Source: a virus
Reading direction: 5' to 3' (one strand)
Length of the DNA: 64,000 nt
IMG/VR virus record: IMGVR_UViG_3300044712_000792
Span: 1 to 64,000 of that record
The notes under the pieces are model-generated. The model did no database searches and was not told the DNA's origin. It saw nothing but the letters and a program-made list of their open reading frames with translations. This document shows positions 52,801-61,200 of the stretch, piece after piece. A program made the translations under genes and the position numbers. How positions within the stretch are numbered: the stretch's first letter is position 1; each line of letters begins with the position of its first letter.

Positions 52801-53980
52801 TACTTCTGGTGATAGGAATACTTATAGAGTGATAAAATATGCGGATTGGATTATAACATATTCTGATACTACAGTAATTAATACTGTGTTATATTACATT
52901 ATGTATAGTACACAAAGTTCTATAGATGACACCATTAATTTGCTTGCAACGGCTGGAATTAAGCATCAAGGCTATGCCGTACATCACACCATCCGACCAT
53001 ATCTTGATAATATAGAACTCATTAAAGGTCTTGATAGCTTCTTACCAGAGATATTCAAAGAATTTAGTTTCTCATATGATTCAGACACAGAAAAAAGTTC
53101 AATGTTTGCACAATTATTACGAACAAAAACAGCACCAGAAATTATAGAAATTATCAAAGAAAAGGGTGCTGTTGAAAAGGCTGTAAGAGAATCAGCACAA
53201 AAAAGCTATAACGAAGCCATTAAGGAAACATTAAAGGGTAATGTGATATTTAAGGAAACAAATGAGAATCTGTATGTTTATAGGTTGGCTACTTCAAACA
53301 ATTTGATATTTAAAAAGCATGCTGGTAGCTTGCCAGATATTTCACAAGAATATTTTTCATTTATGATTGTAAACAAGGAAAACGAGATTGAGAATTGTCA
53401 TTATCAAATGGGTTCAGATTTAAGACTTAAGCAAACATCTAACACAGCTTGTTCTGTTTCTGGGGATTTGAAAACATCTTTTATAGAATGGGCACAAACA
53501 CCAGAAGGTTTTAGTATAGTGTTAGCAACCCCAATAAGAAGCGATGTGTTTATGGCTGTGTATGGCAATAACAATGAACTAGTTATGGAAAAAATGCTAG
53601 CTTTAGAACTCTATGTTTCTGTTAGCTTTGATGATTGTATGTCAATATTCCAGTTGATAAGAGGACAAAAAGTGGTGGATGATGAATTGATGAATTACCT
53701 TATGGAGAAGGCTGATGTTAAACAGACATATAGAAAGGCTACTGATGGATTGCCTAACAAAGCATTTTATGTTGATTGTGCTGTGATTTGTTGTATAGCT
53801 AGGAACGACGCTAGTACTAATATTGATGATGTTAAAACGGCATTATCACCAAGAACTGATTTTGATGCAATAGCAATGAAGGTATTTGATGTGCCAGAAA
53901 TAACAAATGCTGTCATAGATGGATTACACCTTGACGATGACCACAAGGCTATGTTAAGAAAAATGAGAGCTAACTTTTAG
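49850..53980 (+). CDS. Giant WCIG-family protein 3 (1376 aa)
   Basis: More diverged paralog. MVRKLITEASLKEWYAKFGV at the start, FVFYIGSYDASTDLCYYPR (about 131-149) and GWCIGQ at 165-170 keep the N-terminal domain. The EGTANFKKI segment of the other two is absent and the end differs (a helix to residue 1376 without the GLEGI peptide). It overlaps the preceding stop as ATGGTAA and runs 11 bases into the 3' end of the convergent hub gene. Function unknown. Confidence 0.85.
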   Translation: MVRKLITEASLKEWYAKFGVTADEKAIYDDIIAKQPYMQKYIGRIVKWHKVDREKLKDIIDNLIKFDENIKNIADRDIYSKKYEFLDAVKEVIENLPKWFDRLNIPKEFEKILARHPKDAFKLTETADYFVFYIGSYDASTDLCYYPRLYTDYLLSIHTPSTNNGWCIGQPNTRGFFDGQRGSDGLYFLVQYKTTFKKSCIYILHSDGSFRRHNVHNYPGSGFPDEQEPGIMKMAFDDERIVKIFAEQKRYAYRMIIDFISWKVIGGMEIKSDFDVLLNVLNDKYQLGLTDEQKAKLKDFNATLNSGAWTSSRNIINRISAHPKIERYFLWMSAGYGDYTLDKPVMAYFEMIYKCKNLTNDMKQQLTNRPAGHIKLNQDITYDDLIASPETQIPVDNLKDFYSFVLPYIDKSDKTNLPKAVLLYNKLIGEGRRDKFIDDSGRFMVRGLNVDLLISLFEAVLENPRILFKTWAKETTPNNDYENIILEIIRKDLFRGKPLTPEVIKALDISMIDSMKEKLGTVFSSTSMINDALYFFCLFPQTSDNYKIFSHIARNYHDVPYEDMRDLLNVLTPQQIKEFNYCLDPDHFGYTYDKDMMRRIYVIFGAEQKEFPTDVTRRLMQAGLTKSNGSCFAIACKEILGMTTTASSVLNTTLNNSPMEYITVNTYKRAKVVAEKIVGSLSLIPGTISFRFSSNCSFFNIDNVLALKEQELANAIIYSSGIPGESVYLMPFLREFSPEFIATLIDLQNNSLDIEDYYVALEVFLNLKKILVEEEKILKFLGTINRLDSSLLLASTVEELEQAKLFVGIAMSFPDVETKKTLLKAIAGAEKELLFAFKVHSLILTKEVIDLFLSKKEELIKAYNNNFIFNCEYSGDKAKQKISRFFMPMINTYLHNFWTNYYNPEYINALNNFDFEKTYPILMSICGGSIRNSSCPLISAFVPGTGTLVGTLEKNLKKYEEFVLTQAEKLNVLIKNSKFSGILLTSGDRNTYRVIKYADWIITYSDTTVINTVLYYIMYSTQSSIDDTINLLATAGIKHQGYAVHHTIRPYLDNIELIKGLDSFLPEIFKEFSFSYDSDTEKSSMFAQLLRTKTAPEIIEIIKEKGAVEKAVRESAQKSYNEAIKETLKGNVIFKETNENLYVYRLATSNNLIFKKHAGSLPDISQEYFSFMIVNKENEIENCHYQMGSDLRLKQTSNTACSVSGDLKTSFIEWAQTPEGFSIVLATPIRSDVFMAVYGNNNELVMEKMLALELYVSVSFDDCMSIFQLIRGQKVVDDELMNYLMEKADVKQTYRKATDGLPNKAFYVDCAVICCIARNDASTNIDDVKTALSPRTDFDAIAMKVFDVPEITNAVIDGLHLDDDHKAMLRKMRANF

Positions 53981-56375
53981 ACTGTTTTTCAAAATCGGCT
54001 GTGCTATTGATATTTAGCTTCTTTATGGAGAAGTTCTTAACATTAACAGCAAAGTTCTTATCACCTGTTCTATACCATTTGCGATTTGAAGCTATCTTTT
54101 CTTTGACTGTTTCAAGTGTAATCTCTTCCCCTGCTGAAGCCATTTCTAATACTTGGCTTCTAACCATATCACCGCCAAATTTAGTGGCTAACAAAGCTAC
54201 ATCTTTCCTAGCTTGCACATCTTCTATGTCATCCATTTTAGAGAAATTTTCGCAGTAATTGGTTAGGATTTCTTTTGTTGTTTGTGTCTGTGAATTGTAG
54301 TATTGTTGTATGGAATTCTGTGAGGTATTAGCCCCTAGATTTTGTGGGTTATCATAAGACTTACCACCAGCATTAGTCTGTATTGTATTTGAAATATTTG
54401 CTAGTTCCTCATTAGAGAATAGACCTAGAACACCACTATAAATACTACTTAATTCGCTTATAATACCACCAATCAAATTTCCAAAAATGGCGGCGATACC
54501 CAAAGCACCCAATAACCATTCAAGGTAATTAGTTATCTTTAAGAAGGTTAAAGCTTGCTTTCTAGGAATAATGTCAACACTTATGGAAGATGGTGTTTCA
54601 ACTAAACCCGTGGTTGAATTAAACTTAATACCACTTGAACTTGTTTGCAGTTCTGGTCCTACACATCCATCATCAGGACCTAAATTGGCAATTTTTAAAA
54701 CCTTTAATTGATGTGTCCACATACCTTCATTCAATGTTTCTGATATACCATTAATCATATATATCCCTCTTATCCAAGGCAATAACGCTGGTGAGTATTC
54801 ATCAAAATCAATAGCGATAACTGTTCCTATCATAGTGCATAAGTCGGGGTCTCCAAGAACTTCTAAATTTCCACCAATACCTAACATAGCTACACTATCT
54901 ACGGACTTAACAGAATCCGCCTGCGCTTCATTAGTAGTGTCTTCTGGATTTGCTGGTGAATCTGTTTTAGGTAATGGTTTACAAGCAGCACCACCTTCTC
55001 CAGCAATTTGTTGCGTTCCTGTTGTTGTAGAATTTTCTTTCGGTAAATCTGTTTCTGGTATCTTTTGTTTTGGTATATTTTGAGGGCCGCCTCTAGCCAC
55101 ATATAGTCCGAACACATTATTAGAATCTAAATCAAATCTAATTACTGTAGCGTGTGGACTTCTTATTGGAGTGGCATATATGAAGTATTTTATTACTTCT
55201 TGCTTACCTGGGATAGTATCAGAACTTATAGCAGTTTCTTCAGGGGCAACTGTAATAGCACAAAAAGTTGAATTCTTGGGAACACGAAAACTTTTTTTAT
55301 CCTCTTCACCGATTCGTATTTTAAAAGCATCTGTGTCCGCAATGGTTGTCATCTGTACCCAACTCTCCCCATCAAAAACAAGATAATCAGTAGGGCTACC
55401 AGTCATACGACTACCAACAGTCATTTCTTTGAATTCATATTTTACCTTTTCTTCTGTTGGATAATCTGTTTTTACTTTGTCACAAATCCAAGACTTAAAT
55501 GGTGCTGTTCCGGGGTTCCAGTCAGCAAAACTTTTAGCTTTGCCTTTCCAAACAGTAGTATCTCCGTTATAGGCAGATTGTGGCAAAAATGTCTCATTTG
55601 TATTATCTGTAATTAAATAATACTTCCCACTTTTTCCAAATATATCATTACCAGCTTTATGTTGCATTTTCCAAGCTTCTATTAATGCTTGAGGGAATGT
55701 TATATCTCCACTAGCACTATCAGTTCCAGATTGGTTTTGTGAATCTGGCGGTGCTAATTGCCAACAACTTATTGTTGTGTTCATTTTAGTAGAAACTGAA
55801 TCTACAAAAGTAAAGGTATAAGTAGCACCAAAATATTCAACATCTACTGTTAAATCAAACAAAGTCAAATCATCGCCTAAAGGTGCCCCGTAAGTATCTA
55901 GATAAGTTGGGTCACTACTTTGCCAACCATAAACCATACTCATCATCACGCTAGCTTTATCACCATTTTTTAAAGCGTTCATATAGACATTCATTAAAGA
56001 ACAATCTAGTAATCTACCTTGAGGGTCATAAATAATAAGTTTAACGGTATTTCCACCTTCCGATACATTCCTCTCAATATTGACTTGTCTTAAAAAGTTT
56101 CTTGTTTGTTTTCCATCATCTGTAACAAACATTCTATAAATGGCATCATCATACAAAACACTAGACTGTTCTTCACCTTCTTCAACTAAAATATCCCCAG
56201 AAGGGTTTGGGTACAATCTGATATATCCTATTTTATTATCATATTTATCAATCCATTTAAGTATTATGCGAATATCAGTTGTTATTACAGGGATAAAAGT
56301 ATCAGAAGAAACTCTAGTAGCTTCTACTAAAGCTTCATTGTAAAGGGGGTAGCCGAAAGAGAATTGGGTTGCCAT
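53970..56375 (-). CDS. Baseplate hub protein (gp27/gpD-like) with C-terminal extension
   Basis: 801 residues. It follows the spike gene directly, sharing one base, which is the usual hub-spike pairing. Residues about 505-580 (GGNLEVLGDPDLC, IGTVIAIDFDEY, IRGIYMINGISETLNEG, MWTHQLKVLKI) match the final domain of phage hub proteins. The first 250 residues are beta-rich, as hub domains are. An added C-terminal part holds a hydrophobic Gly-rich stretch (about 618-642) and then 160 polar helical residues. The hydrophobic stretch could insert into membrane or pack against the spike. Confidence 0.72.
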   Translation of the reverse strand: MATQFSFGYPLYNEALVEATRVSSDTFIPVITTDIRIILKWIDKYDNKIGYIRLYPNPSGDILVEEGEEQSSVLYDDAIYRMFVTDDGKQTRNFLRQVNIERNVSEGGNTVKLIIYDPQGRLLDCSLMNVYMNALKNGDKASVMMSMVYGWQSSDPTYLDTYGAPLGDDLTLFDLTVDVEYFGATYTFTFVDSVSTKMNTTISCWQLAPPDSQNQSGTDSASGDITFPQALIEAWKMQHKAGNDIFGKSGKYYLITDNTNETFLPQSAYNGDTTVWKGKAKSFADWNPGTAPFKSWICDKVKTDYPTEEKVKYEFKEMTVGSRMTGSPTDYLVFDGESWVQMTTIADTDAFKIRIGEEDKKSFRVPKNSTFCAITVAPEETAISSDTIPGKQEVIKYFIYATPIRSPHATVIRFDLDSNNVFGLYVARGGPQNIPKQKIPETDLPKENSTTTGTQQIAGEGGAACKPLPKTDSPANPEDTTNEAQADSVKSVDSVAMLGIGGNLEVLGDPDLCTMIGTVIAIDFDEYSPALLPWIRGIYMINGISETLNEGMWTHQLKVLKIANLGPDDGCVGPELQTSSSGIKFNSTTGLVETPSSISVDIIPRKQALTFLKITNYLEWLLGALGIAAIFGNLIGGIISELSSIYSGVLGLFSNEELANISNTIQTNAGGKSYDNPQNLGANTSQNSIQQYYNSQTQTTKEILTNYCENFSKMDDIEDVQARKDVALLATKFGGDMVRSQVLEMASAGEEITLETVKEKIASNRKWYRTGDKNFAVNVKNFSIKKLNINSTADFEKQSKS

Positions 56376-57328
56376 TATATTATACTCAAACTTCCTGTAA
56401 GTGTAGCCATACCAGTAATTTTAATGGTTGGGGCAGTTATGGTTAATAGAGGGGTTGTCATTGTTATTGAAGTGGTGGCGGTGTCAGTAATTGTAGTGCC
56501 TTCAATAGAGGTCATACAAGATTCATTTCCTACCATAGTTTGAACCATACCTTGAACTGTTGAATTTTGAGTTCCTGTGATAGAACAATCTTGCGTGGCT
56601 ATGGCAGTAATATCTTCTTTAGCTGTCATAAATATGTTCTTTGCCATTAATGTTAAAGTCTCTTTACACATAATAGTAATATTGTCATTTTCGGCATCCA
56701 TAAGGATTGTATTACCATGTTTATCAAGTGCTTGGATTCTACAACCCTTTTGCCCTTCGTAAATAGTGATTTCATTGCCTTTAGCACCACAACAAGTAAT
56801 AAGTTCTTCGTCTTTCTGGTCAGAGATTATAACCTTACGATTACCTGGGGTTCTTAACTCTATTTGATAATGGTCTTTTTCTTCTCTGCATTGTATTATA
56901 TGACCGTTTGGAGTCTGCCAACCCCAAGCATTAGGAACTACACCATCTCCTTCATATCTGTCATAAGCCTCAATAGATTTAGTATCTTGCTGATACCACC
57001 CACCAATTATTACAGCATTGTCATTGGCATTTACCGAAGGTTCAAATAAAACGAATACTTTTGCACCAGTAGGATAAGGTAGGTAAGAACCATACTTTTT
57101 ACCGCTCTCCTGACCTCCACCAAAGGCATTCATTGTCCAAGCCCATACCGATTGCTTGTCTGGAGCTATAGATGGCGTTAAACCCTCAATAAGCACCTTA
57201 ACACGCCCAAACTTGTCTGGGTCTACATTGTCAACTATTACACCACGATACAGAACTCCTCTTTTGGGGAATTCAGCATCTTGGTTAATCCATTTAAAAT
57301 ATTTTGCTTGTAATGCATCAACAGGCAT
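56375..57328 (-). CDS. Tail spike protein, gpV/gp5-like
   Basis: 317 residues. The N-terminal OB domain (GVLYRGVIVDNVDPDKFGRV at 24-43, then YPTGAKVFVLFEP and AVIIGGWY) is typical of the membrane-piercing spike of contractile tails. The C-terminal 130 residues are short alternating repeats rich in Thr, Ile and Met (LTLMAKNIFMTAK, TATTSITMTTPLLTIT), consistent with a triple-stranded beta helix. No lysozyme domain like that of T4 gp5 is present. Confidence 0.88.
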   Translation of the reverse strand: MPVDALQAKYFKWINQDAEFPKRGVLYRGVIVDNVDPDKFGRVKVLIEGLTPSIAPDKQSVWAWTMNAFGGGQESGKKYGSYLPYPTGAKVFVLFEPSVNANDNAVIIGGWYQQDTKSIEAYDRYEGDGVVPNAWGWQTPNGHIIQCREEKDHYQIELRTPGNRKVIISDQKDEELITCCGAKGNEITIYEGQKGCRIQALDKHGNTILMDAENDNITIMCKETLTLMAKNIFMTAKEDITAIATQDCSITGTQNSTVQGMVQTMVGNESCMTSIEGTTITDTATTSITMTTPLLTITAPTIKITGMATLTGSLSII

Positions 57329-57349
57329 TATTTATCCTTTCAAATTATA

Positions 57350-57817
57350 TTACTTTGCCCCTAATTCAAGTAATTTTGCCTTAATTTTTTCAAGAGGTGC
57401 TATATCACTATGTTGAGTATTTTTGATGTTATTCAATACTCTATTTACTCGCCCTAAAATAGTCTCAAACGATTCTTTTGATATATGGTTTATGTTTATA
57501 TTTATGTTATGTTCTTTTGCCATATTTAACAAAGTAAGAGTATTCTTATGTTTGTTCCAAGATACAGATAAATATAAAACACTATTACCAGCTTTAGTTA
57601 CATAAGCCAAGTTGGTCTTTAAAGTATCTGCGTTTCTTATAAGGATATCTGCCATTTTATCCTGAATACCAGGTTGGTAACTCATACATACTAGGAGTGG
57701 GGGATAATCATTGACCGTTCGTTTGTAGTTTACATTAACCCCTTCTTCAATACAGCAAATAAATTCGTAGAAATTACCATCGTTAATTGCTTTTAGAAAT
57801 CTCTCTTCTAGTTTCAT
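57350..57817 (-). CDS. Ankyrin-repeat protein, 155 aa
   Basis: Degenerate repeats: FYEFICCIEEGVNVNYKR, MADILIRNADTLKTNLAY, then KHKNTLTLLNMAKEHNIN and a closing LLELGAK. It overlaps the next ankyrin gene by four bases. Similar in order of units to 57814. Confidence 0.8.
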   Translation of the reverse strand: MKLEERFLKAINDGNFYEFICCIEEGVNVNYKRTVNDYPPLLVCMSYQPGIQDKMADILIRNADTLKTNLAYVTKAGNSVLYLSVSWNKHKNTLTLLNMAKEHNINININHISKESFETILGRVNRVLNNIKNTQHSDIAPLEKIKAKLLELGAK

Positions 57818-58290
57818 TTTTTCAACTCTTTTTTTCTTTTAGCACCGAGTTCTACCAATTTCTCCCTAACTTGTTCAATATCATGTTCTCTCCACCCTGC
57901 TGGTAAATCGTGATACATAATATCTAAAGGAGTTGCATTCACATCATTGCTTACATTATTAACATTTAATCCTATTCTTTTAGCGTTATTTAACAAGTAC
58001 AAAGTGAATTCCAAGTTAGCTTTGTACAACGACCAACTTAATACGGTATTGCCTCCAAGAGTTCTTTGGTTGACAGCTAACTTTAATTTGTCAGCACTAT
58101 CTATCAATAACATAGCAAATTTGGTTCTGTATCTGTCTATACAAGAAACAAGTATTGGCTGGCCAAACTGTAAACCATATTCATTAACATTTATACCACT
58201 TTCAACACACATAATAAACTTATATATGTTATTATTAATAATGGCTTCGTGTAAATCGTATAAGTTATACTTATACTCCTTTATTTTCAC
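57814..58290 (-). CDS. Ankyrin-repeat protein, 158 aa
   Basis: Repeats IYKFIMCVESGINVNEYG, MLLIDSADKLKLAVNQR, TLYLLNNAKRIGLNVNN and a final KLVELGAKRKK. It starts one base after the tail-protein stop and is ATGA-coupled to the ankyrin gene downstream. The two look like a duplicated pair. Confidence 0.83.
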   Translation of the reverse strand: MKIKEYKYNLYDLHEAIINNNIYKFIMCVESGINVNEYGLQFGQPILVSCIDRYRTKFAMLLIDSADKLKLAVNQRTLGGNTVLSWSLYKANLEFTLYLLNNAKRIGLNVNNVSNDVNATPLDIMYHDLPAGWREHDIEQVREKLVELGAKRKKELKK

Positions 58291-61200
58291 TTATATCTCC
58301 AACACAAATACTTGTTGCATAACTTGATATTCTCCTTGGTATTTCGGGAATAAGACCACCTTTATTATGTTCTCTCCTGCTATTAAATAAGAGATAAGGT
58401 CTATTGTGGTGGACATACTAGTATGTAGCTTACTCAATGAACCAAATGTACCACTAGCAAATAGGTCTACATCATTAACAAAAACTGAAATATTCTTGAA
58501 AATACCTTGTTCTATTGAGTTCACATATAGAACTTCTCCTAATATAGAGAATACACCAAGACATTGTTTCGGTTCATTAATTGTAACAGGAATCCTAGTC
58601 AATCCTCCAAGTTTTCCATACCACTTTCTATTATAGAAGCCGTCCTTATCTACAAACAAGCAATCTCCTTCTGCTGGAACTTTTAAGTAAATGCTTCCAG
58701 AGAAAGAAGTTGTGCCGTAGTTCTTTTGTAGATTTACCATATTCAAATATGAGTTCTTAATCATAGTATATGAATCGGAAGTATCTACAAAATATCCATT
58801 CTTCCATTTGTTCATACCCCAATAATCTTCAATATCGCAATAATAGACAGCAGACTGATTGCTTCTAAATGACAATACGCCATCATAGACATTGTTAAAT
58901 TCTATTGTAGTATTTGGTTCAACATCAATATATGAACCTGAAATTTCTATTACAGACCCATTATACATATTTGCAGATGAAAGAACAACACTATCCTTAA
59001 GTATCTCACCAGTTACGATATAACTAGATGTATCTACTGTAGCTGTTATTACAAATGTTTGGGTTGTTCCAATACTGGTGATAGTTTTCGTAAGAGCTAA
59101 AGGTGTTATAGTTGTAGGGCTAGGACTTATTGTATCATAGCCTGCGGTTGCTGTTCCAGTTCCAGATATTCTAATTAAATTACCAGAAACACTAGGAATT
59201 CCAACTACTGTGAAAAATGCTACTGTTCCACTTAATGTAGTCGTAAGAGTTCCTGTTGCGGCTGTTGTTCCTATTGTGTAAGTATCCCCTGCTGTGGCTT
59301 CCATAGTCCCTGTTGTCGTTATAACATAGCTACTTGTTGTTGCTGGATATGTGAACTTATAGCCATTCTTAACAGCCTTAAAAGTATAAGCCCCAGGATT
59401 TAATGTGAAATTGGCTAATCCGCTAGTATTTGTCCTAAAAACACCAACAACATCATCTGTATTATAATGTGATAACTCTGAAACCAAATCAACATTTTCT
59501 ATTGGATTGGCACTAGCGTCAACAACAGAGATTACACCAGAAGCTGCACTAGTCAAAACATTAGCTGTTATAGTTACTCCTTTATCTGTATTTGTATTGA
59601 CTGTTATAGGTGCGGGCTGTGGAGTTCCATCTATGATAAAGCTATAATAATTCGTTTGTGTTGGGTAGACAAAACATTGTAAGGTATACACATTAGCATC
59701 TTCCACATCAATACTGAAATTACCCGTGGCTGTGGTAGTATCTATTTTAACATATCTATTAAAATCAACTGTGCCAGAATCATTGGTTTTGCTTATGATA
59801 TGGACATAGGCGTTTTTACCTATACCAAGACCATTAACAACACCAGATAGAGTTACTATGTTTGATGCTGAAGAAGGTGCTGTAAAGCTGTAAGTAGTAT
59901 TAGCACCATTAACATATACATCCATAGAAACCGGATAAGCACTAACATCTGTTACGAGTTTGTATAGCCCGTTTTCTGCTGTAATAGTATATGTTCCATT
60001 TCTTGATGTTAAGCTAAAATTGTTTGCCTCATAAGTAGTAATACCTGTTGCTTGTGATGTATCGTAATAGCTTGATTTATAAGACTTTGTAACAGTATAA
60101 TCTACCGAACTTATTGTGGCACTTGAACCTTCCCAAAGACTATCACCCCAAGCATCATTATCTATTTCTGGTGCTACAAATAATACTGTCTTACCATCAC
60201 AAGGTTTATAATCCAAAATCCTATGTGTTGGTGAAAGTCTGTCTGATTGTGATAATTGGAAATAAGGTATGTAAGTAGTATCATAACTTGATGCTGCTGT
60301 TGAATGAACTCCTAGAATTCCTGTTTTAAAATCAACTTCAGTAACGGTAGAAGAATCTCCGGCGGCATTACAAGTTGCGGTTATAACCATAGTTTCGTTT
60401 TTAGGTATCATTGGAACTACTGTTGTTCCTGTTGACATAATCCTATAAAATTCAGCACCACTATTATTTGGAGTTCTGAAAAACATTACTTTATCCCAAT
60501 CGGCATTTGCAGTTACAGTCAATGTAGCAGAGAAATTACTAGCAGCAGTAATAGTTGCTGATTGTATTAGTTCTGATATACCACCACTTGCATACATAAC
60601 CATATACCCAAATCTATAACTACCAGCCACTATGTTTCCACCAGTAGCAGTTGTAACTTGTAATGTAGCTGTGGGTTTTATTGGAACATAGAAATTGCTA
60701 TCCAATGTTAAGTTTGAAATTGTGGTATCTAGAACATCTCCATATTTAGTAAATACTCCAATCATTGGCATATTGGGTGCTATAAACACATCTTTAGCCC
60801 AAGGATAGGTCAATGCCAAATTCTTTCCATATATCTTGTAGTCATTATAATCCAATTCAAGGACAATATCATCAAAATAGAATGGTCTAAAAGTTGCTAT
60901 CGTTGCAGTTCCATCTATTGTTTCAGCAGTATTATATGTTAGTATAGTTTCAGTCCCAGAAGGTGTAGCACTTGTTAAATCAATTAATTGCTTTCTTGAA
61001 TCTTGTAAATAATAATTTATTATGTCTATATCAAGTGGTTGGTCTATTGTAGCTTTGTTGTATGGGGTTGTGTCGTCTAAAGTTAATGTGACTGGTGTTG
61101 TTAAAGATACTTCATAATTCGCATTTACATTAGAGTCTGGTTCTGGTAAACATTCTATTAATTCACTTGTTTCGCTTCTCCACTTCTCCTTATAATCAAA

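Noticed and set aside
41452-53980. Antisense open frames of 60-110 codons inside the giant genes
   Set aside because: They lie opposite well-formed coding sequence, have no Shine-Dalgarno sites, and their hydrophobic, Ser/Leu-rich products are what antisense of AT-rich coding DNA gives.
41452-53980. Diversity-generating retroelement acting on the giant paralogs or tail protein
   Set aside because: No reverse transcriptase gene and no short template-variable repeat pair were seen in the window. Differences among paralogs are spread along the proteins.
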